Below, in pieces: positions 1-7,508 of a stretch of DNA of 10,069 bases (positions are counted from its first letter, which is position 1; each line of letters opens with the position of its first letter). The DNA is from Rickettsia typhi (GTDB lineage: Bacteria; Pseudomonadota; Alphaproteobacteria; Rickettsiales; Deianiraeaceae): positions 1 to 10,069 of the forward strand of contig CAMCTP010000033.1 in NCBI GenBank assembly GCA_945878495.1, in the 5' to 3' direction. The position numbers were made by a program, and so were the translations under genes. The notes beneath the pieces are model-generated. The model saw only the letters and a list, made by a program, of their open reading frames with translations, had not been told where the DNA came from and did no database searches.

Positions 1-2
1 CT

Positions 3-68
3 TCAGTATCTCTGGTAGAAGAACCAGAAAACACAGAAGTATTTGAATCAAAAAATATGTTATTATAA
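3..68 (+). CDS. Possible C-terminal tail of an upstream gene (partial)
   Basis: One frame is open from the window edge to a TAA at 66-68 and would encode about 21 residues with an acidic stretch (VEEPENTEVFE) before the end. The other two forward frames stop earlier. The composition is plausible for the tail of a protein whose body lies outside the window. The piece is too short to assign a family, and chance cannot be excluded. Confidence 0.25.
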   Translation, partial: SVSLVEEPENTEVFESKNMLL

Positions 69-265
69 ATATCATAATATGTTAAAAATTGATTAATAAA
101 ATTAACTTAATTTCGAACTAGTATCTAATATATTTTGCACAATATATTAAAAATTCGCTCGAAATCACGCTTACATAAATCAATATAAATAAAAAGCAAC
201 AATTTTGCAAGTGGATTAATACATTCATTATTATTTCAATTACCACCTCACAAAAAAAAAATTAA

Positions 266-463
266 TATACTCATATACAAACGCAACCCTTTGGCAATGA
301 AGAATCCAAGCGAATGATTGCTGGGGTTGAAAAAATGGCTAAAATTTTACCAAAAAGTAACACATATACCGAGATATTAAGAGATGAAACTCATAATACA
401 ATTTTTCCGATAGGATTGATACATGGCATGAAAAAAACCACTACATCTGGTAAAAAAATTTAA
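266..463 (+). pseudogene. 3' remnant of an alpha/beta-hydrolase esterase gene
   Basis: A 65-codon open stretch ends at TAA 461-463. It has an in-frame stop at 263-265 and no start codon until ATG 314. The translation contains FGNEESKRMIAGVEKMAKIL followed by EILRDETHNTIFPIGLIHGM. This matches the C-terminus of the putative esterase family (PF00756, enterobactin/ferric-siderophore esterase and esterase D-like enzymes). There a helix precedes a strand leading to the catalytic His in an E-x-x-H-x-x-x-x-P pattern, followed by a 'RGL' helix; the His here is in codon 392-394. The nucleophile Ser and Asp regions of a full enzyme (usually over 250 residues) are missing, so it cannot be a working hydrolase. 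The family call comes from motif recall and the pseudogene call from the missing N-terminus. Confidence 0.65.
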
Positions 464-493
464 TTTTTACAGATAGATTTTGAGTGCTTGACT

Positions 494-499
494 TATAAT
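494..499 (+). promoter_or_regulatory. Possible -10 box upstream of the LysE-family gene
   Basis: A perfect TATAAT lies 38 bp upstream of the ATG at 538, which would leave a leader of about 30 nt. There is no good -35 at the usual spacing: the TTGACT at 488-493 directly abuts it and cannot pair with it. In DNA this AT-rich such hexamers arise by chance, so this is a weak call. Confidence 0.3.
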
Positions 500-537
500 A
501 AATTATCGGGCAAGGTTCATCCGCATATTGTAAAAAA

Positions 538-1125
538 ATGCTAGAAATAACTCCACTTATAATTTTGTGCTTTACAAATTCAATTACACCAGGGCCAAAC
601 AATCTTATACTTGCTCAAATAGGTGGAAATTTTGGATTTAAAGCTGGATTGCCATATTCCTGGGGAGGTTTATCTGGTAGGATATTTTTGCAAATCATAA
701 TTGCTTTAACAATTGGAGTTGCGGGAGAATTGTTAAATGGTTTATCGAGATTTATAAAAGTGATTGGTACGATGTATCTACTGTATATGTCGTTGTATAT
801 GATGTTTGGAAATAAAAACTCCGATCGCAAAATTGCCAAAATACCAAATTTCAAACATGGATTTATTGGTCAATTTGTAAATCCAAAAGCCGTAATGAAT
901 GTTTTTACAGTACTTGGATTATTTTTTGTCGATAGTGATAATAAAATTTTCAATCTACTGGCAATTATTCTTACCAGCGGTATTCTATCTTTTACTTCCG
1001 GTCTATGCTGGATAATTTTTGGTTTAAAAATCAAATCAATTTTAAAATCCAAAAGATCAAGATTTATTTTCGATATAGTAATGTTTGCGCTAAATATTTT
1101 ATGTATTTTCATGATTTGGAATTGA
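538..1125 (+). CDS. LysE/RhtB family amino-acid exporter
   Basis: This 195-residue integral membrane protein has the size and pattern of LysE/RhtB/RarD-type exporters, which export amino acids such as lysine, threonine or homoserine lactone out of the cytoplasm. The family signature SITPGPNNL is at residues 15-23, at the end of the first hydrophobic helix. The second signature is a GFxxQFVNPKAVM segment at 108-120. Hydrophobic helices lie at about 3-18, 45-65, 73-90, 117-132, 137-162 and 177-194. Length is within the usual 190-215. The ATG at 538 puts the TPGP motif at its normal distance from the N-terminus; no Shine-Dalgarno is visible. It stands 58 bp before pepF on the same strand. Substrate cannot be told from sequence. 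It is clearly diverged from the second LysE-family gene at 7509-8126. Confidence 0.85.
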   Translation: MLEITPLIILCFTNSITPGPNNLILAQIGGNFGFKAGLPYSWGGLSGRIFLQIIIALTIGVAGELLNGLSRFIKVIGTMYLLYMSLYMMFGNKNSDRKIAKIPNFKHGFIGQFVNPKAVMNVFTVLGLFFVDSDNKIFNLLAIILTSGILSFTSGLCWIIFGLKIKSILKSKRSRFIFDIVMFALNILCIFMIWN

Positions 1126-1183
1126 TTTTTATTTTATAGTAATTATATCAATACCAGATCATTGCAAACAAAATTTTATTTTT

Positions 1184-2971
1184 ATGAACAATCTACCAAA
1201 ATGGGATCTATCCCCGCTATACTTGGGAATTGAAGATAATAATATCTCACGAGACATAGAAATTCTTGAGAAAAAGACAAAAGATTTTGCAAAAAATTAC
1301 AATGGCTTCATATCTGACATGCATGCAGATGGTCTTTATATAGCAATTTCTGAATATGAAATTATTGAGAATATATCGACAAAACTATATACATTCGCAT
1401 TTTTACAATATGTAACAGATTTAACCAATGAGAATGTTGTTGCATTTTTACAAAAAATCAAAGATAAATTAACAGATATATCAACAAACTTAACATTCTT
1501 TTCTCTTCAAATCAATAATCTATCTGATGAAGATTTTGACAAATTAATCAAACAAGATGGCAAAATATCCCAATATGTTGATTACTTAAAAAATATTAGA
1601 AGATTCAAAAAGCACAATCTTTCAAATGAAATAGAAAACCTCATCATCAACAAAGATAGCTCTGGAATATCTCAAATTATCAGATTATTTGATGAGCATA
1701 GCGCAAGATTAAAATTTAACATTGATGGAAAATCATTAAATTTATCCGCTGCAATTGAATTACTATCATCGGGATCTGGAGATATGAGAAAAAATGCTGC
1801 TGGTGAAATTTCCAAAGTTTTCGGTGAAAATGCTTGGTTTTATGGGATAATATTAAATACAGTTGCAAAAGATAAATCGATAGATGACAATCTCAGATAT
1901 TACAAATCTCCAATATCTTCACGCAATTTATCAAACTTCATTGAGGATGATGTTGTCGAATGTTTAATTAATTCTGTAAAATCAAGGTATCCGCAAATAT
2001 CTCACAGATATTACAAATTAAAGGCAAAGCTAATGAATAAGGAATTTCTAGAATATTATGATAGAAATGCACCAATTTCTGTAGCAGATGACAAAATCTT
2101 TACCTTTGATCAAGCAAGGGAAATCGTTCTTGATTCATATTACGGATTTAATGAGGAAATCGGCAAAATAGTTGAATCATTCTTTGCAAATAAATTAATA
2201 GATGCAGAACCTTCGCCATTTAAAATGAGCGGAGCATTTTGCCATCCAAATGCAACAGAACATAATCCATATATTATGCTGAATTATTTTGGAAAAACAA
2301 GAGATGTTTCAACAATGGCACATGAACTTGGTCATGGTGTTCACATGCAATTATCAAGAAAATGCGGTCAATTGATGCAACATGCTCCATTGACTTTAGC
2401 AGAAACCGCTTCACTTTTTGGAGAGCAGTTGGTATTTGAAAGATTGCTAAAAACATCAATTTCAGACAAGGAAAAAATTGCAATACTGTCAAACAAAATA
2501 GAAGACAGCATAAATACAGTTATCAGACAAATATCATTCTGTGATTTTGAAAATACAATCCATAAAGAAAGGGCAAGGGGCGAATTAACTACTTCAAAAA
2601 TATCATCTATATGGCTTGAAACTCAAAGGGATTCACTTGGAGAGTATGTTAAATTATCTAACGAATATAGCAATTATTGGTGCTATGTATCTCATTTTAT
2701 ACATGCTCCTTTTTATGTCTATTCCTACGCATTTGGCAATTTACTTGTCAACTCTCTTTACAATTGCTATAAAAATGAAAAAGTTCAAAACTTCTCAACT
2801 AAATACATCGAACTTCTTTCATCGGGCGGAAAAGTTCACCATTCAGATGCTTTAAAACCTTTTGGGTTAAATGCAAAAGATCAAGATTTTTGGCTATCAG
2901 GTCTATCTCTTATAGAAAAACTTATCGATGATCTTGAGTTTATTGTTAACAAAAATGAAAATAGAGTTTAA
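1184..2971 (+). CDS. pepF: Oligoendopeptidase F-like M3 zinc metallopeptidase
   Basis: This 595-residue cytoplasmic metallopeptidase of family M3 (M3B, PepF type) would cleave short peptides during protein turnover and peptide uptake. The zinc site MAHELGHGVH gives H380, E381 (general base) and H384. The third ligand is E407 in LTLAETAS, at the spacing normal for M3 enzymes. The N-terminus opens with the family's WDLSPLY (residues 7-13). The C-terminal domain has the typical HFIHAPFYVYSYAFGN segment (residues about 507-522) that builds the substrate channel. No signal peptide is visible. Length matches the family (about 600), so the gene looks intact. The start is supported by WDL lying close to the N-terminus. 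Its last 17 bases overlap the start of the mlaF-like gene, implying co-transcription. Confidence 0.95.
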   Translation: MNNLPKWDLSPLYLGIEDNNISRDIEILEKKTKDFAKNYNGFISDMHADGLYIAISEYEIIENISTKLYTFAFLQYVTDLTNENVVAFLQKIKDKLTDISTNLTFFSLQINNLSDEDFDKLIKQDGKISQYVDYLKNIRRFKKHNLSNEIENLIINKDSSGISQIIRLFDEHSARLKFNIDGKSLNLSAAIELLSSGSGDMRKNAAGEISKVFGENAWFYGIILNTVAKDKSIDDNLRYYKSPISSRNLSNFIEDDVVECLINSVKSRYPQISHRYYKLKAKLMNKEFLEYYDRNAPISVADDKIFTFDQAREIVLDSYYGFNEEIGKIVESFFANKLIDAEPSPFKMSGAFCHPNATEHNPYIMLNYFGKTRDVSTMAHELGHGVHMQLSRKCGQLMQHAPLTLAETASLFGEQLVFERLLKTSISDKEKIAILSNKIEDSINTVIRQISFCDFENTIHKERARGELTTSKISSIWLETQRDSLGEYVKLSNEYSNYWCYVSHFIHAPFYVYSYAFGNLLVNSLYNCYKNEKVQNFSTKYIELLSSGGKVHHSDALKPFGLNAKDQDFWLSGLSLIEKLIDDLEFIVNKNENRV

Positions 2972-3700
2972 AGATCTGAAAAAATCATTCAATGAAAATG
3001 TTATATTAAATAGTATTAGCGGATCTTTTGATCCAGAAAATCAAATATTATACTTGGAACATCTGGTACCGGTAAGTCGGTTTTAATTAAAACAATATGT
3101 GGATTAATACGACAAGACTCTGGAGATGTTTTAATTGATGGATATAATCTTTCAAAAATTAACAAACGAGATAGAAATAAGCTAATGTCAAATATAGGAT
3201 TTTTATTTCAAGGCGGAGCATTGCTTGACTCTTTGTCTGTATTTGAAAATGTAGCTTTTAGGTTAATAAATTACGATAAAATACCAAGACAAAAAGCTAG
3301 AGATATAGCCGTCGAAAAGCTAAATCTTGTTGGTCTTGACTCATCAATACTTGATAATGAGATCTCAAGTCTTTCTGGTGGAATGCAAAAAAGAGTATCA
3401 CTGGCGAGAACAATATGCTATAATCCAAAAATCATTTTTTTTGATGAACCAACAACAGGACTTGATCCAATAATGACGTCTGTTGTTTCAGATTTAATTA
3501 TGAAATGTCGGCAAAATTTAAAATCTACAAATATAGTAGTAACACACGAAATGAAACTAGCGAGAGAGATTGGCGATAAAATAATCTTTTTATCAAAAGG
3601 TGAGATAGTATGGAATGGTAGCAAAAATACAATCGACAATCCAAATAATAAAACTGTATATAATTTTGTCAATGGGGTTGTTTCCGATCAAGCTGTTTAA
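2955..3700 (+). pseudogene. mlaF: MlaF-like ABC transporter ATPase with an apparent frameshift
   Basis: Reading from ATG 2955 gives MKIEFKDLKKSFNENVIL, the normal N-terminus of an ABC ATPase, to about base 3044, then runs to a stop at 3084-3086. The frame that continues the protein starts by 3050 with ILGTSGTGKSVLIK (Walker A). It goes on through LFQGGALLDSLSVFENVAF (Q-loop), LSGGMQKRVSLARTI (signature), IIFFDEPTTGLDP (Walker B) and VVTHEM (H-loop) to TAA at 3700. One base added near 3045-3052 joins the two into about 248 residues, the full length of MlaF. MlaF powers the MlaFEDB complex, which moves phospholipids between inner and outer membrane. The first ATG in the downstream frame, 3185, lies after Walker A, so a product from there would not bind ATP normally. 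There is no homopolymer at the shift to suggest slippage. It is either a recent pseudogene or a sequencing error. No mlaE, mlaD or mlaB is in view. Confidence 0.85.
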
Positions 3701-3717
3701 TGTTTCTTAATATTACA

Positions 3718-3981
3718 ATGAATGAATTTATTTATGGAATTGTAATTATGCTAATTATTGAGAGAATTTATACTGCAAAATATTTAACATAGGATAGCTT
3801 CATAAAAATATGCTACAAGAAATCATGTCCTCCGATTAAGTTCAACACACAAGAAAATATCAAGAAGAAACTCCTAGAGGATAAGCGAGATGTTTGGAAA
3901 ATATGGTTTGCAGATTCTCTAATCGAGAAAAACAAAAATTATCCATGGCTTCAGGAAATACTAAGAAATAAAAAGGTATAA
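3718..3981 (+). pseudogene. Internally deleted, stop-containing copy of the unknown gene at 5272-5898
   Basis: From ATG 3718 one frame reads MNEFIYGIVIMLIIERIYTAKYLT, meets a TAG at 3790-3792, and continues in the same frame for 62 residues to TAA 3979-3981. The part after the stop aligns with residues 136 to about 202 of the protein at 5272-5898: DSFIKIC with NSVLKIC, NIKKKLLED with NIKKKITED, and LIEKNKNYPWLQEIL identical. The first 24 residues also resemble that protein's N-terminus (MNE, then hydrophobic residues, then a basic TAKYL/TKRTL stretch). The copy has therefore lost roughly residues 21-135 and gained one stop. It sits 17 bp after the mlaF-like gene. It is not predicted to be functional unless the stop is read through. 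Confidence 0.75.
3925..3963 (+). repeat. 39-bp direct repeat, copy 1 (in the pseudogene)
   Basis: These 39 bases are identical to 5830-5868 and in the same orientation and codon phase. They encode the EKNKNYPWLQEIL segment near the C-terminus of the unknown family. Flanking bases differ on both sides, so the repeat is the best-preserved core of a gene duplication and not a mobile element end. Confidence 0.9.
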
Positions 3982-4048
3982 TAAATTTTTGTCTACATTA
4001 TTGACTTTTAAAAGATTTTAGATTACCGTGAACTGCAATATATAAAAT

Positions 4049-5257
4049 ATGCAAATTTTAAAATATATTCTCCTCTTTTGCTCTAGTTTATCTATAATGT
4101 GTACTGCGGTAATCTCGCCAGCCCTACCAATGATGAAAATAGAATTTGCAAATATAGATAATGCAGCAGTTTTGCTTAGAACATGTGCAACTATGCCAAA
4201 TATATTTATTGCAATATTCTCTCCAATATTTGGAATAATCTTTTCAAAGTTAGAAAAAAGGAGACTTTTCTTGGCATTTTTTTTCATCATATATACTATA
4301 TCAGGATCGAGTGTATATTTCTTGGAAAATATAAATCAGATAATATTTGCAAGAGCGATTTTGGGAATATCAATTTCGGCGATCATGACATGCGGACTGG
4401 ATTTAATTTCCAGATATTTCAGCGGATATGAAAGAAGTAAAGTTCTTGCATCTCAAACCTTGGTAATGTCTATTGGAAGTATATTTTTTACAATCCTCAG
4501 TGGATATCTGGCTGATTTTGGCTGGAGGTATGCATTCTTATTGTACCTAACCGGTATTGTTATGCTCGTTTTAACATGGATATTTATAAAAGACGATGTT
4601 TCGAATTATAACTCAAAAGAAGCAAATGCAAGAGATGACGCTAATCTTGATTCTGGTAAATTTGCCAAAATGTTCGGTCAAGGATTGCCAATGGTTATAT
4701 GCTTAATAGGGTTTCTAAATATGGTATTTTTCTACATGATACCAATACAAATACCATTCCTACTAAAACAAATCAATCCCGAAATTAACGGAAAGATGAT
4801 ATCCTATATCATAACTTTTGAGGTAGTTACTTCATCCTTCTTTGCATTGAAGTACAAGCGAATCAAAAAAAACCATAGCTTTGAATCTATCTTCGTTCTA
4901 GCGTTTGCAATTATGTCAATATCTCACATAGGAATAGGATACTCAACAAAATATTGGCATATAATGCTATTCAGTGGTATTTACGGTATTGGTATGGCAT
5001 TCATTATGTCAAACAATATCGTTTGGCTTGTTAATTCTGTAAAATCAGGCACAAGAGGCTTTTGGATAGGAATAATGACATCTGCTATATATCTTGGTAA
5101 ATTCGTTTCCCCTATTCTATTGTACCCATTGGTTGAAGTTGTTGGACTTTCAAAATCTTACGTTTTTGCCGGCGTTTCAATGATATTTATCGCAGCAGTT
5201 GTGTTGTTTATAACCGATGGGTTTAAGGTGGCTAGGAGAAGAAATATTGCTACATAG
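4049..5257 (+). CDS. Major facilitator superfamily transporter (DHA1/Bcr-CflA-like)
   Basis: This 402-residue inner-membrane protein has about 12 hydrophobic helices in two halves of six (roughly 5-180 and 212-392), separated by a charged loop at 181-210. That is the standard size and topology of MFS permeases, which drive export or import with the proton gradient. The first half has the motif A position at residues 62-74 (GIIFSKLEKRRLF). It also has a motif B-like FARAILGIS at 100-108 with the conserved Arg, and the GYLADFGWRYAFLL pattern at 152-165 typical of drug:H+ antiporters of the DHA1 group. Motif A lacks the usual Asp (S-K-L-E in place of x-D-R-x), which may matter for gating. No partner gene indicates the substrate; drug, siderophore or metabolite transport are all possible. 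The ATG at 4049 directly precedes helix 1. The gene ends 14 bp before the unknown gene. Confidence 0.85.
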   Translation: MQILKYILLFCSSLSIMCTAVISPALPMMKIEFANIDNAAVLLRTCATMPNIFIAIFSPIFGIIFSKLEKRRLFLAFFFIIYTISGSSVYFLENINQIIFARAILGISISAIMTCGLDLISRYFSGYERSKVLASQTLVMSIGSIFFTILSGYLADFGWRYAFLLYLTGIVMLVLTWIFIKDDVSNYNSKEANARDDANLDSGKFAKMFGQGLPMVICLIGFLNMVFFYMIPIQIPFLLKQINPEINGKMISYIITFEVVTSSFFALKYKRIKKNHSFESIFVLAFAIMSISHIGIGYSTKYWHIMLFSGIYGIGMAFIMSNNIVWLVNSVKSGTRGFWIGIMTSAIYLGKFVSPILLYPLVEVVGLSKSYVFAGVSMIFIAAVVLFITDGFKVARRRNIAT

Positions 5258-5271
5258 ATTTAATAATCAAA

Positions 5272-5898
5272 ATGAATGAATTATTGTTGACAATAATTAA
5301 GAGAACTGTCTTCACAAAAAGGACATTAAATTATGCTATTTCGCTAATCATAAAAATCTTAAAATCAAAAATTGGTAGATATTTTGTTAATAAATTCATA
5401 GATAAATCTTTTATCAAAAAAGAATTAACTCAACAGAAAGTGGATTTTACAGAGAGTTTATATAATCTAGATTTTCCATATCATAAAGATTTATTTGATG
5501 TATATTTTAAATTCAACACAGAGTGTTATCTATATACAATTAAAATAAAAATCCTTAATCATACATACGACGAATTTAATGTATGGTCAATTTATGAAGG
5601 AGGTAGCTCGCAATTTTATCTACCTCATTATTATGCAATTTCAAATCTTGGCAAAATAGCAAAAAGTTTAACAGAAAATAGCGTTCTCAAGATATGCAAA
5701 AAACTATCAAGTAATACAATTCTCTTTCCTCAAATTAATAACATGCAAAATAATATAAAAAAGAAAATAACTGAAGATTGCAGAGGAATTGAAGTTTGGG
5801 TGTGTACTAATCTTGCGGATCGCTTAATAGAGAAAAACAAAAATTATCCATGGCTTCAGGAAATACTAGAAGATAAAAAATACCTCTTTAATGTATAA
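5272..5898 (+). CDS. Hypothetical protein of unknown family (208 residues)
   Basis: I do not recognise this protein. It is lysine-, isoleucine- and asparagine-rich, with no signal peptide and no clear membrane-spanning segment. An amphipathic, basic N-terminus (residues 1-55) comes first. The middle is rich in aromatics (about 68-122, including YHKDLFDVYFKFN and FYLPHYY). The C-terminal part ends in EKNKNYPWLQEIL at 187-199. That tail is the piece best preserved in the decayed copy at 3718-3981, suggesting it is a functional core. It follows the MFS gene by 14 bp on the same strand and is likely co-transcribed with it. No Shine-Dalgarno is visible. The start is supported by the pseudogene copy also beginning ATG-AAT-GAA. 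A lineage-restricted protein, possibly host-directed, is conceivable but unproven. Confidence 0.7.
   Translation: MNELLLTIIKRTVFTKRTLNYAISLIIKILKSKIGRYFVNKFIDKSFIKKELTQQKVDFTESLYNLDFPYHKDLFDVYFKFNTECYLYTIKIKILNHTYDEFNVWSIYEGGSSQFYLPHYYAISNLGKIAKSLTENSVLKICKKLSSNTILFPQINNMQNNIKKKITEDCRGIEVWVCTNLADRLIEKNKNYPWLQEILEDKKYLFNV
5830..5868 (+). repeat. 39-bp direct repeat, copy 2 (in the intact gene)
   Basis: This is identical to 3925-3963, in the same orientation and reading phase. It lies in the 3' end of the intact unknown gene and encodes its EKNKNYPWLQEIL segment. Confidence 0.9.
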
Positions 5899-5947
5899 GC
5901 TTTCTAACCTTGAAACATTGATAGCAAATTTCGTCAATTGCCATATA

Positions 5948-7507
5948 TCACTCCACCAAGTCAAAGAAAGCGGTATTCTTTTTACTGAAGAACAATCTTG
6001 CGTTGCCTGTTGGGCCGTTTCTGTGTTTTGATACTATTATTTCTGCGATGTTTTTAGCACCTCCACGAAGCTTAATTTCGCCGGTCATATCATCAACTAA
6101 GAATGACCCATCTTGACCTTTAACTGGCTTGCCGAACATTTTGTCAATCCAATTATTATACTCCGTCGTTTCTTTTGATTTCAAATCCGATGGATCAGAT
6201 GGTGGTTTTGGCTTTGATTTCTCGAGATAATATTCTTCACGGTAAAGGAACATTACGATATCTGCATCCTGCTCTATTGATCCTGATTCACGAAGATCGG
6301 CTAATTGAGGTCGTTTATCATCTCTAGCTTCTACCTGACGAGAAAGCTGAGAAAGAGCGATAACGGGTATATCAAGCTCTTTTGCTATTGCTTTCAAGGT
6401 TTGTGATATTTCGGATATTTCAAGAACTCTGTTATTTGATCCAGCAGATTCAGAGCCACGCATCAGCTGTAAATAGTCTATAAATATCGCATCAATATCG
6501 TGTTGTTGTTTTAATAACCTAGCTTTTGCTCGTAATTGAGATGTTGATATCGAAGGTGTATCATCTATGAAGAAAGGTAAATCAGAAAGCTCACCAGACA
6601 CATCTGTTAATTTTTGAAAATCATCTTCGCTCATCATTTGACCGATTTGGTCTTGATTATCGGCATCAAAATTTGAATATTTACCGGTCCTTATAACATT
6701 TGATGAAACCCCTGAAACCATTGAAAGAATCCTCATGGCAATTTGCTCAGATGACATTTCCAAGGTAAAGAATGCAACTCCTCGAGTTTTTTTTCCAACC
6801 GATTCACCGGCACGATTTTTTAACTGCGCTTGACATGCTATATTATAAGCTACATTTACCGCAAAAGCTGTTTTACCCATTGAAGGTCTTGCTGCAAGAA
6901 TTAGCAAATCTGATGGATTTAAGCCAGATATAACATCATCCAAAAGATGAAATCCAGTTTGATGACCAGCTACAGCCATTCCATTTTTTGCCATTTTCGC
7001 CGAATGTATAACTGATCCTAAAAATCCAGATATAAGTTTTGGGGATCTTGAAATTCCAAACGAGCTCTGCCTTATGCTAAATATTTTATTTTCCAACTCT
7101 TGACAAAGATCTTCATTTTTCCTTTCACCGTTAATACCATCCTGTATTGCATTTGAAAGTCCTGAGATCGATTTTTTTAAATATAAATCAAGTATTAACT
7201 GCGCCCTACTCTTCACGGGAACTCCAGCTATTGCTTTTCTGCAGATTTCTTCAAGGTAGTTTTTTACCTGATATTCACCTATATTTCCATGATTTTTCAT
7301 TTCATGGCAAATAGTCAATATATCGGCAACTCTTGATTCCTTGATAATTTCTGTGATTTTAGTGTACAAAGTTTGGTGATCAGGAAATGAAAAGTGATCA
7401 GATTTTAGAAATTCAGATACTTTTTGAACCTCGTTGTTATCTATAATTATAGCTCCCAATAATTCTTGCTCAGCTTGCTGATTTGAGAATTCAAAATTTT
7501 TACTCAT
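5948..7507 (-). CDS. dnaB: Replicative DNA helicase DnaB
   Basis: This 519-residue protein is the hexameric 5'-3' helicase that unwinds DNA at the replication fork and recruits primase. The N-terminal domain opens with QAEQELLGAIIIDN (residues 11-24). The RecA-like C-terminal domain has Walker A ARPSMGKT (206-213), FFTLEMSSEQ (247-255), Walker B IDAIFIDYLQL with D344 (338-348), ALSQLSRQVEARDDKRP (384-400), DLRESGSIEQDAD (404-416) and the arginine-finger region KHRNGPTG with R496 (494-501). It is longer than E. coli DnaB (471) because of a charged insertion at about 226-243 and an extension at about 430-485 between the FLYREEYY and IIVSKHRNGP motifs; the second region is often expanded in alphaproteobacteria. 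No intein is seen. Its start lies 1 nt after the stop of the upstream LysE-family gene, implying translational coupling in a - strand operon. Confidence 0.97.
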   Translation of the reverse strand: MSKNFEFSNQQAEQELLGAIIIDNNEVQKVSEFLKSDHFSFPDHQTLYTKITEIIKESRVADILTICHEMKNHGNIGEYQVKNYLEEICRKAIAGVPVKSRAQLILDLYLKKSISGLSNAIQDGINGERKNEDLCQELENKIFSIRQSSFGISRSPKLISGFLGSVIHSAKMAKNGMAVAGHQTGFHLLDDVISGLNPSDLLILAARPSMGKTAFAVNVAYNIACQAQLKNRAGESVGKKTRGVAFFTLEMSSEQIAMRILSMVSGVSSNVIRTGKYSNFDADNQDQIGQMMSEDDFQKLTDVSGELSDLPFFIDDTPSISTSQLRAKARLLKQQHDIDAIFIDYLQLMRGSESAGSNNRVLEISEISQTLKAIAKELDIPVIALSQLSRQVEARDDKRPQLADLRESGSIEQDADIVMFLYREEYYLEKSKPKPPSDPSDLKSKETTEYNNWIDKMFGKPVKGQDGSFLVDDMTGEIKLRGGAKNIAEIIVSKHRNGPTGNARLFFSKKNTAFFDLVE

Positions 7508-7508
7508 A

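Larger units (their letters stand above)
69..537. other. Gene-poor stretch before the first intact gene
   Basis: No intact gene lies here. Bases 69-265 are almost pure AT with frequent stops on both strands. I see no tRNA, repeat array or convincing hairpin terminator. Bases 201-277 have an open forward frame (reading NFASGLIHSLLFQLPP early on) that could be an eroded upstream piece of the esterase remnant beginning at 266, in a different frame, but the resemblance is weak. Bases 464-537 hold a possible promoter for the LysE-family gene. Confidence 0.6.

Noticed and set aside
129..239. Short - strand ORF of about 36 codons, MNVLIHLQNC..., with a GAGGTGG-like sequence upstream
   Set aside because: It is short, in low-complexity AT sequence, and has no recognisable domain or conserved context. 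The Shine-Dalgarno-like match is probably chance, because the real genes here lack one.
488..516. TTGACT at 488-493 as the -35 of a promoter for the LysE-family gene
   Set aside because: At 16-18 bp downstream the sequence is GGG/CAAGGT-like with no -10 match, and the adjacent TATAAT abuts the hexamer.
3185..3700. A short stand-alone ABC protein starting at ATG 3185
   Set aside because: This start lies after Walker A, while coding similarity extends upstream in the same frame to about 3050 and in another frame to 2955. It is an artefact of the frameshift.
4001..4048. TTGACT at 4001-4006 as a promoter for the MFS gene
   Set aside because: No acceptable -10 lies 16-18 bp downstream (TTACCGT-like). 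The TATAAA at 4041-4046 is too far away and too close to the start codon.
3982..4048. Mobile-element ends around the truncated gene copy
   Set aside because: No inverted repeats or target-site duplication are visible. The shared sequence is protein-coding and in phase, which fits a gene duplication better.
5899..5947. Bidirectional terminator between the convergent unknown gene and dnaB
   Set aside because: The 49-bp spacer has no GC-containing hairpin followed by a T-run on either strand, so a terminator cannot be supported from sequence.
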